64,000 nucleotides of DNA from Chloroflexi bacterium HGW-Chloroflexi-6. Its GTDB lineage: Bacteria > Chloroflexota > Anaerolineae > Anaerolineales > Villigracilaceae. The position numbers and the translations under genes are program-made. Below are positions 49,344 to 58,339 of the stretch, piece by piece (position 1 is the stretch's first letter; each line of letters opens with the position of its first letter). The notes below the pieces were generated by a model that was not told the DNA's origin, did no database searches, and worked only from the letters and a program-made list of their open reading frames with translations. The DNA is taken from positions 310,001-374,000 of the forward strand of contig PHBU01000002.1 of assembly GCA_002840685.1 (NCBI GenBank), given 5' to 3'.

Positions 49344-49775
49344 ATGCACCTTTTTCGTGTTACTGCCATCACCGATGAAGTTTTTCAGGCTTTCCAGCGC
49401 CTTATTCCTCAATTGACCTCCAATGTTCCGCCGCCGACCCGCGCGGATCTGGAGGCTCTGGTTGCCTTTGAGGGCAGCATTCTACTGGCTGCCAGCCTTG
49501 TTGACGGAAGTCCGATTATTGGCGTGGCTACCCTCAGCCTGGTGCGTGCTCCGACAGGCGTTCATGGCCGCCTGGAAGATGTCATTGTCGATGAGTCTGT
49601 GCGCGGGCAGGGGGTTGGTGCGGCGCTGACGGAGGATGTCATCCGCCTGGCGCGCGAGATGGGCGCTAATTACCTGGCATTGACTTCCAACCCGCGGCGC
49701 GAGGCCGCCAACCGGCTCTACCAGCGGCTGGGTTTCAAGCGTTGGGAAACAAACGTTTATCGTTTTGATCTGTAA
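49344..49775 (+). CDS. GNAT-family N-acetyltransferase
   Basis: 143 residues. Acetyl-CoA-binding RGQGVGAALTEDVIRLA (V/I-x-x-x-x-R-G-x-G-x-G/A), then YLALTSNPRREAANRLYQRLGFKRWETNVYRFDL, the typical closing strand and helix. Transfers an acetyl group; the substrate is unknown. Separated from RNase J by a convergent terminator. Confidence 0.88.
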   Translation: MHLFRVTAITDEVFQAFQRLIPQLTSNVPPPTRADLEALVAFEGSILLAASLVDGSPIIGVATLSLVRAPTGVHGRLEDVIVDESVRGQGVGAALTEDVIRLAREMGANYLALTSNPRREAANRLYQRLGFKRWETNVYRFDL

Positions 49776-49780
49776 ATAAA

Positions 49781-49813
49781 AAAAATCCCTGCTTTCGCGA
49801 AGCAGGGATTTTT
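49781..49813. terminator. Bidirectional intrinsic terminator
   Basis: 14-bp perfect stem (49781-49794 with 49800-49813), 5-nt loop, A/T flanks. Between the convergent GNAT and RNase J genes. Confidence 0.88.
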
Positions 49814-49831
49814 GCATGTTTGCCTGGATGA

Positions 49832-51472
49832 CTAGACTTTTGTCATCGTCACGAAGACCAGTGGGCGGCGTTTGGTTTCGTTGAAGATAAATGAACGTAC
49901 CACATCGACGATATCTTTTTCGACATTGAATCCGCCGCCGTGGATAACATCGGCTACGCGTTTGCTGACAGCAGGGATGAGAGTCTCGGCTTCTTCAGCA
50001 GAGACAAACCCGCGTGTCACGATTTCAGGGTCTTCCAGCAAACGGTTTGAATACTTGTCAATTCCCAGGTTGATCAGCAAAATGCCTGCGCGAGCCAGTT
50101 GCTCGCGTTCTTTGAGCAGGCTGCGATCCATTTCGCCAACTGCGCCACCTTCAACGAAGACATAGCCGCCGGGGATGCGCTCCCCTAAACTGACTACACC
50201 AGCTTCCATCTCGATCACCTGGCCGTTTTCGGCCACGAAAATCCGCTCTTCAGGAATGCCAATTTGCCTTGCAAGAGAGGCATGCCGCTTGAGTTGACGC
50301 AGTTCGCCGTGAATGGGCATGAAGTATTTGGGTCTAACCAGGCTGAGCATCAGTTTTTGCTCTTCCTGGCTGGCATGACCTGAAACATGGACAGGCGCAA
50401 TTGAATCGTAGATCACGTTTGCGCCAACACGCAGCATGCGGTTGATGGTTTTACTGACTGCTTCTTCGTTGCCAGGGATGGGATGCGAAGACAGGACGAC
50501 CGTATCGTTGGCTTTCAGGTCAAACTGGCGGTTGGTGCCCGCCGAGAGACGCCCGATGATGGAAGACGGCTCACCCTGTGAGCCGGTACACATCAAGACA
50601 ACCTGGGCGTCAGGCAAATTAAGCGCAGCTTCAACGGTCACGAGAGTTTCGTCGGGCACTTTCAGGTAACCCAATTTGCGTGCCATTTTGGCGTTGTCCA
50701 CCATGCTGGTGCCAACAAAGGCCAGCTTTCGCTTGTTGCGCACGGAGGCATCGGCAACCTGCTGCATACGTGAGATGAGTGAAGCAAAGGTGGCGATGAT
50801 CACCCGCCCCTTTGCGTTTCGAATGGCATCATCCAGGGCAGGTTCAATCACTCGCTCAGACGGAGTCCAGCCCGGGCGTTCGGCGTTGGTTGAGTCGGAC
50901 AGAAGCAGGTCAACACCGCGTGTGGACAGTTCTGCCAGTTTGGCAAAGTCAGTCGGCCAATTGTCCACCGGGGTGTGATCGAATTTATAATCGCCGGTAT
51001 GGACGACCAGCCCGGCTTTGGTGCCGATCGCCAGCCCAACCGCATCGGGAATGGAGTGGCTGACGTGGAAAAAATCAACCTTGAACGGTCCGATCTGGAC
51101 AGTTTCTCCGGCCTGCACCTGGCGCAGTTCGGCTTTTCCGGCCAAACCGTTGCGCGCCAGCTTGACTTCGACTAAACCCAGGGTAAGCGGGGTGCCGAAA
51201 ATCGGTGCGGGGATTTCACGCAAGACGTGGTGAATGGCCCCGATATGGTCTTCATGACCGTGGGTGATGATAATGCCAACGATTTTGTGGCTTTTGTCGT
51301 GCAGATACTCAAAATCAGGGATGATGTAATCAACCCCCAGCATGTCGTTATCCGGAAACATTAAACCGGCATCCACCAGCAAAATCTGGTCGTTGATTTC
51401 GTAGGCCATCATATTCTTGCCTACTTCCCCCAGGCCCCCCAGGGGAATAATTCTTAATTTGTTGTTTTGCAT
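49832..51472 (-). CDS. rnj: Ribonuclease J
   Basis: 546 residues. Metallo-beta-lactamase fold with HGHEDHIGA (His71, His73, Asp75, His76), VSHSIPDAVG, LLSDSTNAERPGWTPSE, beta-CASP part KLAFVGTSMVDNAKMA and VSGHASQEEQKLML, and a C-terminal domain. RNase J is a 5'-3' exonuclease and endonuclease of mRNA and rRNA turnover in bacteria lacking RNase E-type decay. It stands alone on its strand here. Confidence 0.95.
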   Translation of the reverse strand: MQNNKLRIIPLGGLGEVGKNMMAYEINDQILLVDAGLMFPDNDMLGVDYIIPDFEYLHDKSHKIVGIIITHGHEDHIGAIHHVLREIPAPIFGTPLTLGLVEVKLARNGLAGKAELRQVQAGETVQIGPFKVDFFHVSHSIPDAVGLAIGTKAGLVVHTGDYKFDHTPVDNWPTDFAKLAELSTRGVDLLLSDSTNAERPGWTPSERVIEPALDDAIRNAKGRVIIATFASLISRMQQVADASVRNKRKLAFVGTSMVDNAKMARKLGYLKVPDETLVTVEAALNLPDAQVVLMCTGSQGEPSSIIGRLSAGTNRQFDLKANDTVVLSSHPIPGNEEAVSKTINRMLRVGANVIYDSIAPVHVSGHASQEEQKLMLSLVRPKYFMPIHGELRQLKRHASLARQIGIPEERIFVAENGQVIEMEAGVVSLGERIPGGYVFVEGGAVGEMDRSLLKEREQLARAGILLINLGIDKYSNRLLEDPEIVTRGFVSAEEAETLIPAVSKRVADVIHGGGFNVEKDIVDVVRSFIFNETKRRPLVFVTMTKV

Positions 51473-51550
51473 AAAAATGCGATTACCTTTCGTATTGTGT
51501 TGAGATGAGATATTAATTATCCGCTTATGCGGTTAGTTTTGAGGTTGAAT

Positions 51551-51585
51551 AAATAAAAAAATCCCTCGCCTGTGTTGCCGAGGGA
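51551..51585 (-). terminator. Terminator of the diguanylate cyclase gene
   Basis: 7-bp stem (51562-51568 with 51579-51585), 10-nt loop, and on the minus strand a T-rich tail (51551-51561). It lies between the cyclase stop and the rnj start. Confidence 0.6.
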
Positions 51586-51679
51586 CGCTTTATTACAAGA
51601 TTCGCTTCGCAACATTGCCTAAAAACGGCAGATTTACATGTGCTATGTCAGTATAGCAAGGGATGAGGTATTTGTCAAA

Positions 51680-54600
51680 TCATTGCCTGGCCACTTTGAC
51701 ACAATTTCGCCCGTATTGCTTGGCCAGATACAGGGCATTGTCGGCCGCGGTCAGGATGGCATGTTCATTTTGACCGTGAGTATATAAGGCTGCGACCCCA
51801 ATCGATGTAGTTGCCTGGATCACGCTTTCCCCAATTATCAGTTTGTATTGTGAAAATTCCTGCCTCAGGTTTTCTGCATAACCCTGGGCTTGATCCACTG
51901 AGGCATTGGGCAGCACAACGGCAAATTCCTCTCCGCCGTAGCGACAGGGGATCGTATCAATGGCCTGTTCTTCGAGCAACAGCTTGCCCAGATATTGCAA
52001 TATTAAGTCGCCAGCTTGATGCCCGTAAGCGTCGTTGACGGCCTTGAAATGATCGATGTCAATCATGATCAGGCTTAGCGGTAAATTTCCTTTGCGACAT
52101 TTTTCAATGGTGCTTGGCAGGATCTCTCCGAGATGACGGCGATTGAACAAGCCCGTCAGAGCGTCGCGAATGGCTTGATCGCGTAATTTGATTTGCAGCG
52201 CTTCGATTTCGGTCAGTTGTAATTTTAATTTCTTGTTCGCGCGCCACAGTTTTGCCTGTGCACGTTTGCGTTCTTCCAACTCGTGCAGGCTTTTTGTATA
52301 AAGACTGGTGTTTTCAATGGAAATTGCTACTTGCAAACTAAAAGCTCTTAACCTTTCTGCTTGTTGATTGTTGAAAAAGCCCGGGGTTGCGCTGTCGATA
52401 TTGATAAACCCGACCACTTTATCTTTTACGACAATGGGTGCGCCAATGTATGAACGGATCCAGCGCGATATGGGGATTTCTTTCCAGCCTGGATATGCCC
52501 TGGTGTCTGGAATGCAAACAGGCTGTTTGCTTTGGTACATTTCCTTTAAATTCTTAACGCTATTGATAGAAAATTTTAGATTGAGAATATCTTCATTTGA
52601 TGTGCCGAATTTGTTATAGCCTTTGGCGCGTACGAAACGAACTTTTCCTCGTTCTATTAAACTGATACTAGCCGAATCGGTTTCAACCGCCGCATCCAGG
52701 TTTTCCAGAATTCGATCGAGAACTTCTTCAAAATTCAAGGTGGATGTTATTGCCGCTGCTGTGTCATACAGGGCTTCGGCAAAGATGCGCTGTTCTCTTT
52801 CCGATTGTTGCGCCCTGTGGCGCTCTGTAATGTCTTCGCCAACGCTGGCTGAGCCGATCACGTTGCCATTGGCATCGCGAAGTAAGATATTGCTCCAGGC
52901 CACCAGCAGCGCTTTATTTTCGCGAGTGATGATTTCATTTTCGTGGCGCGAGACCAGCACTCCTTGTTGTATTGCGCGGGCGTATTCCTGACTTCGTGAA
53001 GTTGTTTCTTTAGACAGGAAGAATCTAAACCAATTTTGGCCGATGACTTCTTTTTGAGACCAGTTGGTGGCATCCAGCAACGATTCGTTGCAAAACGTGA
53101 TTTTTCCTTCTGTATCCAGCATGACTGCAAACAGGTAGACCTTTTCGAGTATCTCTCGAAAACGCCTTTCGGTTTCCCGGAGTGCGCTTTCCGTTTGTTT
53201 TTTTTGTGTGATATCTGAGATGAAATTGACAATTGATTGGATTTCGCCGTTATCATCATAAATCGGGACAGATGAAAGGGCTCCCCAAAAAAAACCACCA
53301 TCCGTTTTGTTGTAACGTAATTCGAGCTTGTAGTGGTCAACTTCCTGCGCAATAAGGGATTCAAATAAGTGGCGGCTGTAGGGAACATCATTCTTAAAGA
53401 TAAAATCAGAAAGATTTTTGCCGATCAATTTTTCAGGCTCGTAGCCCAGCATATCTGCCCAGCGTTTATTTGAAAAAGTGATACTTCCGCTTGGGTCGAG
53501 CAGGTGAATGCCCGCATCGGCATTCTCGAAGATGTTTTTTAATTGAGCGCGGCTTTGTTTCAGTTCATCCAGCGTTTGCCTGCGTTCACTAATATCGATC
53601 AGGGTGATGAGCAGGGCATTTTCGCCATTGTAGACAATTTTCCGTGCCGAAGCAGCTATCCACAGAGGTTCCTTATTGGCAGTTTGCATCGACATTTCGA
53701 TGTTATCGGCGTAGCCCGTTTTTTCGAGCGTTTCAGCCAGGAGTTTGCGTCCGTTTATGTCTCGATAAAAATTCTGTGCGTAAAGATCCTTGCGTTGCGA
53801 TGGGTCAACGTTGAAAAGTTTCAACCCTGCCGGGTTAATATACAAGATACGACCCTCTTTAATTGTTGTGACCGCGATCGTAAATGGCGCATTTTCAAAA
53901 ACGATTCGTAAATTTTCTTCGCTCTGGCGCATGGCTGCCTCAGAGCGAATGCGACCGCTGATGTCATGGAAAGTGAGCATTTTCCCGCGCACCTGACCTT
54001 GCCGGTCAAATATGGGCTTTGACATGATTTCCAGTGTTAGGTCAGCCGGTTGAGGAATATAAATGTCCTGAAAAGGCATGTCGGCGCTGGATAGGTTTTG
54101 TCTAACTTCGGGTAGGTGCGACAGAACATCATCCAGGGGGTCGCCAACGATTTTTTTCTGCGGGTCGATTTTGAGAAGGTAACGCGCTGGTAGGTTGATG
54201 TCTACAATGCGATTGTTGCTGTCAAGCACAATGATGCCGTCCAGCAGGTTCTCCAGGATCATGTCACGCGCAATTGGCACCAGGTCGAAGAGTTTGTGGC
54301 GTAAGATGCCCCAGCCAATGATCAGCCCGCTGATCGTGTAAGAGATTGGATCCAAAGACATCTGCCATGCAGAATCGATTCTGGGTATATATGGCAAGAA
54401 AAAAATATCGCTTAGCCAGACTGCAATGGTGCCCGCCAGTAGATAGGTTGCCTGCATGCGGTAGGTGGCCGGGTAACGCAAGATTGCCAAAACCAGCAAT
54501 AATGTGCCAGCGAAGCGCGTCAGGTAGTAGTAGGCTGTATAAATTGGGTAAAGATTGCCCTGGGGCAAAACTATGCGGCCTGTTTCGGGCTCGAGTACGG

Positions 54601-54982
54601 CGGCCAGCCAAAAGGCGTGGTGTAATTCATTGCTAAAGGCCAGGAAAATGCTGAAGAGCGGCAGAATCCATAGGATGAGTATTCTGCGCTCGGTGAGCAA
54701 GTAATCCTGACGGGTATATTCGAAAATGAAGATCAGGAACAGAGTCGCTGCGCAAACCTGACCGATGATTTCAAGTTTGGCTAAAAAAGAAAACTGCGCC
54801 AGGTTTGGCGCCAGGCTTTTTAGCCCGGATGCAGCATTCCAGGCTGTTACGGACAGTAACAGTAAAGCGAGTGGAATGGCCCCCGGTGTTTGCCTGCGAC
54901 GCCAGACAATCGCTGCCGAAGCCGACGACAAGGCTGCAGCGATGATTTGAATGGCGAACAGGGATGCGCTCAACAAATTCAT
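51680..54982 (-). CDS. Multi-PAS membrane diguanylate cyclase
   Basis: 1100 residues. The N-terminal about 225 residues hold about seven membrane segments of the histidine-kinase 7TM type. Then a string of four or five PAS/PAC units (first about residue 240; MRQSEENLRIVFENAPFTIAVTT, SRAQLKNIFENADAGIHLLDP), a GAF (about 740-880; FVRAKGYNKFGTSNEDIL, DTRAYPGWKEIPISRWIRSYIGAPIVV), a coiled coil, and a GGDEF domain with active motif YGGEEF near residue 1013. Makes c-di-GMP. No clear RxxD inhibition site is seen before GGEEF. Confidence 0.93.
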   Translation of the reverse strand: MNLLSASLFAIQIIAAALSSASAAIVWRRRQTPGAIPLALLLLSVTAWNAASGLKSLAPNLAQFSFLAKLEIIGQVCAATLFLIFIFEYTRQDYLLTERRILILWILPLFSIFLAFSNELHHAFWLAAVLEPETGRIVLPQGNLYPIYTAYYYLTRFAGTLLLVLAILRYPATYRMQATYLLAGTIAVWLSDIFFLPYIPRIDSAWQMSLDPISYTISGLIIGWGILRHKLFDLVPIARDMILENLLDGIIVLDSNNRIVDINLPARYLLKIDPQKKIVGDPLDDVLSHLPEVRQNLSSADMPFQDIYIPQPADLTLEIMSKPIFDRQGQVRGKMLTFHDISGRIRSEAAMRQSEENLRIVFENAPFTIAVTTIKEGRILYINPAGLKLFNVDPSQRKDLYAQNFYRDINGRKLLAETLEKTGYADNIEMSMQTANKEPLWIAASARKIVYNGENALLITLIDISERRQTLDELKQSRAQLKNIFENADAGIHLLDPSGSITFSNKRWADMLGYEPEKLIGKNLSDFIFKNDVPYSRHLFESLIAQEVDHYKLELRYNKTDGGFFWGALSSVPIYDDNGEIQSIVNFISDITQKKQTESALRETERRFREILEKVYLFAVMLDTEGKITFCNESLLDATNWSQKEVIGQNWFRFFLSKETTSRSQEYARAIQQGVLVSRHENEIITRENKALLVAWSNILLRDANGNVIGSASVGEDITERHRAQQSEREQRIFAEALYDTAAAITSTLNFEEVLDRILENLDAAVETDSASISLIERGKVRFVRAKGYNKFGTSNEDILNLKFSINSVKNLKEMYQSKQPVCIPDTRAYPGWKEIPISRWIRSYIGAPIVVKDKVVGFINIDSATPGFFNNQQAERLRAFSLQVAISIENTSLYTKSLHELEERKRAQAKLWRANKKLKLQLTEIEALQIKLRDQAIRDALTGLFNRRHLGEILPSTIEKCRKGNLPLSLIMIDIDHFKAVNDAYGHQAGDLILQYLGKLLLEEQAIDTIPCRYGGEEFAVVLPNASVDQAQGYAENLRQEFSQYKLIIGESVIQATTSIGVAALYTHGQNEHAILTAADNALYLAKQYGRNCVKVARQ

Positions 54983-55320
54983 GCAGGTGGAATATTGGTG
55001 ATGTACTTTGATTTTGCCAATATAGTAAGGGCGGCTGAGTTTTTTTGCAAATTAAAGTGTTTGTTTACCCCGATATGATACCTTGATTTTGGAAAAATTT
55101 ATTATCAAGTATGTTATCCTAACAAAATATTCATATATCGCGAAATTTAAAATACCTTTTGGGTATTTTTGCTGTGCAAGTATATTTTTCTTTTACAAAG
55201 AGATGTTGCTGGAAATTAAAGTTATAATCAACGTGGAAATCAATACATTGGCATAATATTTTATGCCTGCCGCAGTTTTTAGCGTAATTATGGATCATCA
55301 TTGTTTTCGTGGAGGCATCA
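54983..55320. other. AT-rich intergenic region
   Basis: About 340 bases with no credible coding frame. It holds an 8-bp hairpin with AAAATACC/GGTATTTT arms (55149-55156 and 55162-55169) followed by a T. Base composition is clearly more AT-rich than the sequence to the left. No tRNA found. Confidence 0.6.
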
Positions 55321-56334
55321 TTGAATCAGCCTGCTCATATACGTGCATTAGCACAAGATGTTGTACGTTTGCGACGTCGTATAGCTGCCTCGGGTATTCC
55401 AAAAAAAGTAGTGGACTCAAACTTGATTATTGGTACCTGGAATATTCGAATGTTTGGCAATATATTCTCTCAGTGGACCGAAAATGCGGATAATCCGAAG
55501 CGTAATCTTCGCTCCATGGTATATATTTCTGAAATTGTCCGCTGTTTTGATGTGATAGCCGTCCAGGAGGTTAAGAGGGATATTTCTGGTTTAAAAATGC
55601 TTGTCGATCGGTTTTTGGGTTCAACGAATTGGGGACTTGTTGTTAGCGATGTTTCTTCTGGTTCAAAGGGAAATTCGGAACGACTGGCATTTATTTTTGA
55701 CAGGAGAAGAGTTCGTCCTTCAGGTTTGGCAGGGGAGATTGTCTTGCCGCCCACATCTGACGGGAACCCGGCTCAACAATTTGATCGCACTCCATATATT
55801 GTGGGTTTCCAAGCGGGTAAAGAAGAGTTTGCATTACTAACCGCTCACATTCGTTACGGAAAAAACCCTTTAGATAGGATTTCGGAAATCCAGGCGTTGG
55901 CTGCGCATATTTCAACAGAAATTCGTAAGAGGGCCGCGGTTGGCACGAATGAAAGTAATTTAATTGTTTTGGGTGATTTTAATATTGACGATCGAGGGGA
56001 TAACCCGCTTTTCCAAGCTTTTGTTTCCACCGGGTTGGTAGTGCCTCATCAATTGCTTAATTTGAAAACAACTTATAATACGAAACCGAAGTACTATGAT
56101 CAGGTTGCCTGGTTTATGGATGGCCTCAGCGTATCTTTTACGGAAAGAGCCGGTGTTATCGATTTTGCCGGGGCAGTTTTTAAAGAAATGCCCCTTGAAC
56201 AAATGTCATATCGTGTCTCAGATCATTTTCCTGTCTGGGTGGAGTTTTTGCTTGACGATAGCAACGAGAAAATGGCTAAAGTTCTAGGGCTTGATCCTGG
56301 AATGCCCAATATATTTGAATCTATTCCAGATTAA
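55321..56334 (+). CDS. Endonuclease/exonuclease/phosphatase (EEP) family protein
   Basis: 337 residues from TTG 55321, chosen because GGAGG (55311-55315) lies 5 nt before it; GTG 55309 overlaps that site. EEP motifs: LIIGTWNIRMFG (Asn), DVIAVQEVKRD (Glu), VVSDVSSGSKGNSERLAFIFD, LLTAHIRYGK, LIVLGDFNIDD (Asp/Asn) and YRVSDHFPVWVEF (Asp-His). The metal and catalytic residues look complete. It could act on DNA, RNA, a phosphoinositide or another phosphoester. No signal peptide. AT-rich codons, unlike the genes to its left, suggest recent acquisition. Confidence 0.8.
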   Translation: MNQPAHIRALAQDVVRLRRRIAASGIPKKVVDSNLIIGTWNIRMFGNIFSQWTENADNPKRNLRSMVYISEIVRCFDVIAVQEVKRDISGLKMLVDRFLGSTNWGLVVSDVSSGSKGNSERLAFIFDRRRVRPSGLAGEIVLPPTSDGNPAQQFDRTPYIVGFQAGKEEFALLTAHIRYGKNPLDRISEIQALAAHISTEIRKRAAVGTNESNLIVLGDFNIDDRGDNPLFQAFVSTGLVVPHQLLNLKTTYNTKPKYYDQVAWFMDGLSVSFTERAGVIDFAGAVFKEMPLEQMSYRVSDHFPVWVEFLLDDSNEKMAKVLGLDPGMPNIFESIPD

Positions 56335-56405
56335 AATTACTTGGGGCGGCTTTGGAGTGATTCGTTTATTTTTTCTTAAAACTAATTAAGCGTCTTGGTA
56401 TTACG

Positions 56406-56441
56406 AAAAGAATGGCATGGTTTTCGCCATGCCATTCTTTT
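56406..56441. terminator. Bidirectional intrinsic terminator
   Basis: 15-bp perfect stem (56406-56420 with 56427-56441) around TTTTCG, followed by T-rich sequence. Separates the EEP and DUF3597 genes. Confidence 0.85.
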
Positions 56442-56459
56442 TTTAGTATTGGATAATTG

Positions 56460-56966
56460 TTAGTCCAGAAGCTCGCGGGGGATATTTCCGCCGTTTTCGG
56501 CAATCTTCTGAAGAACATTTTTGTGCAACCAAGTGTTCATTTTTGCTGAGTCGCCCATGAATTCAATCGGGCAACCCAATTCGTTGGCAAGTTCTTTGCG
56601 GGCATCAAGGCTGCTGTCGATATCCAGAAGTTTTAGTAAATCAACGATGGAAACTTTCCAGTTGAGTTTTTCAGAATTGGATGCGGCGAGCTTTTCAAGC
56701 TTGCTGACAACATCAACGACAGGGACTGCAACGGGTGCTGCGCCCCAGGGCGTGCTTTTATCTTTCATGTATTCAGCGGCCCTATCCGGAACGCCTGCGG
56801 ATGCAGCTGGTTTGACTGTCGCGGGTTTGGCTGCTGAAGCAGGTTGGGGTGTTTTTGATACTGTGACAGGTCTGTGAGCAGCTGGTTTGGATGCGACAGG
56901 TTTCGCAACTGTTTCAGCTTTTTTCTTGATGCCAATCTTTTCGAGAATTGTTGAGAAGAAACTCAT
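56460..56966 (-). CDS. DUF3597 domain-containing protein
   Basis: 168 residues. Residues 1-75 are a basic Ala/Pro/Val-rich linker, and about 95-168 is DUF3597: LNWKVSIVDLLKLLDIDSSLDARKELANELGCPIEFMGDSAKMNTWLHKNVLQKIAENGGNIPRELL. Family function is unknown. AAGGAG precedes the ATG. Lies beside other small proteins of stress or unknown type in this block. Confidence 0.85.
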   Translation of the reverse strand: MSFFSTILEKIGIKKKAETVAKPVASKPAAHRPVTVSKTPQPASAAKPATVKPAASAGVPDRAAEYMKDKSTPWGAAPVAVPVVDVVSKLEKLAASNSEKLNWKVSIVDLLKLLDIDSSLDARKELANELGCPIEFMGDSAKMNTWLHKNVLQKIAENGGNIPRELLD

Positions 56967-57045
56967 ATTAACTCCTTGTGTCTAGGTTGAACAGGTTGAA
57001 ATTGTCCTTGACTTCTAAAATGATTATAGCACTTATTGTCTACGG

Positions 57046-57516
57046 CTATTTATTTATTTCTGGCAGGATGGCTGAGAAAGCCTGGGTCATTTTTTGCAGT
57101 TCTCCAGAATAACCGCGCAACCGACTGACATCGCCAGTTTTTAAACCCGTGTCGATATCGGTAATAGTTTTACTTGTTTTGGCGCTATTATCAATAATTT
57201 GCTGGGTAATGCGTTCAATTTTTGTTGCCAGTTCTACCAATTTGGGCGGTACAAGGGGAATATTTTTCATAAAGGGCAGAAGCATATCAAGGATATTATT
57301 CACTACCCCCGCATATTTAACCGTCAGAGTGTGAAGTGTGCTGAAAGTGCCTGTTAGCTGGATGCCCATTTCTTGAATTGAGTCAATGGTTTCTTTCTGT
57401 TCATTGATCATCTTCGTTATATCTTGCAGGGTTCCGGTCAGGTTGTCTGAGAATTTTACATAGGATTTGGAACTTGCTTGGCGCGATGCAACGGGGCGTG
57501 GAGTCATTGCTGTCAT
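57046..57516 (-). CDS. Helical protein of unknown function
   Basis: 156 residues, mostly helical: KFSDNLTGTLQDITKMINEQKETIDSIQEMG, LVELATKIERITQQIIDNSAKTSKTITDID. A central PFMKNIPLVPPK may break two helices. No hydrophobic segment or motif. AAGGAA precedes the ATG. Resembles no family I can name. Confidence 0.65.
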   Translation of the reverse strand: MTAMTPRPVASRQASSKSYVKFSDNLTGTLQDITKMINEQKETIDSIQEMGIQLTGTFSTLHTLTVKYAGVVNNILDMLLPFMKNIPLVPPKLVELATKIERITQQIIDNSAKTSKTITDIDTGLKTGDVSRLRGYSGELQKMTQAFSAILPEINK

Positions 57517-57829
57517 TTTGTTTTCCTTTCTGCATTTGTATGGTCAAGTAAGATTATATCACTCACTTAATAGTGCATTAACTTCTGCCAGACGCAAAAC
57601 CTGCGAAATTTCTACAAACTGAGCCGTGATACTTGTGAAGGCTCTGAATCGCCATTGCTTTAAAAATAATTTTCTGTGCACCCATTATTTTTGATTTGGC
57701 ATGAGATTCCTTTGATATTTTGAGCTTGTAATAAGTGTCAAAATTAACCTTTTTGGACTATACTTAAGATGGTTACCAAGGAAATGGCATATCTTGTCCA
57801 ATCTAAATCAGCAGATTTAAGGAGAAAAA
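57517..57829. other. Intergenic region with a promoter candidate
   Basis: About 310 bases without a coding frame. On the plus strand TGTCAA (57737-57742) and TATACT (57759-57764) are separated by 16 bases, a plausible promoter for the DUF4332 gene. Confidence 0.45.
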
Positions 57830-58234
57830 ATGACCGCACTCACTATAATCGAAGGTATTGGCCCCGCTAATGCAGAAAAGCTAAAGGGCGCAGGGGTTGG
57901 AAGTCTCGATGCTTTGCTCAAGGCAGGTTCTTCTGCCAAAGGCCGCAAGGAGTTGGCTGCTGCCACGGGTATCGGCGAGAAAACAATTTTGGAGTGGGTC
58001 AATCGCGCCGACTTGTTCCGAGTAAGTGGTATCGGCGAGGAGTATTCAGACCTTCTTGAACAGGTCGGAGTAGATACTGTCCCTGAACTGGCCCAGCGGA
58101 ATGCTGAAAATTTGCACAAAAAGATGGTGGAAGTTAATGAAGCCAAAAAAGTTGTCCGCAAAATTCCCACTCAGGATCAGATTCAGGGTTGGATTGACTC
58201 GGCCAAACACCTTCCCAGGGTTGTTGAATACTAA
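57830..58234 (+). CDS. DUF4332 helix-hairpin-helix protein
   Basis: 134 residues made of two helix-hairpin-helix pairs: LTIIEGIGPANAEKLKGAGVGSLDALL (GIGPANA hairpin) and FRVSGIGEEYSDLLEQVGVDTVPELA (GIGEEY), with a GIGEKTILEW turn between. This is the DUF4332 domain, related to non-specific DNA-binding HhH motifs. AAGGAG-like site before the ATG. A terminator separates it from the ATPase gene. DNA binding is inferred. Confidence 0.85.
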   Translation: MTALTIIEGIGPANAEKLKGAGVGSLDALLKAGSSAKGRKELAAATGIGEKTILEWVNRADLFRVSGIGEEYSDLLEQVGVDTVPELAQRNAENLHKKMVEVNEAKKVVRKIPTQDQIQGWIDSAKHLPRVVEY

Positions 58235-58241
58235 ATTACAG

Positions 58242-58267
58242 AGCCGGGTTTATCCCGGCTTTTTTTA
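58242..58267 (+). terminator. Intrinsic terminator
   Basis: 7-bp stem AGCCGGG/CCCGGCT with a TTTAT loop and a 7-T tail. Confidence 0.8.
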
Positions 58268-58339
58268 TGTTTTCAAATATTCGACAATTCCTATTATATA
58301 ATCGTGATGTGAGTTTAGTCACTTACAGGAGGAGCTAAG

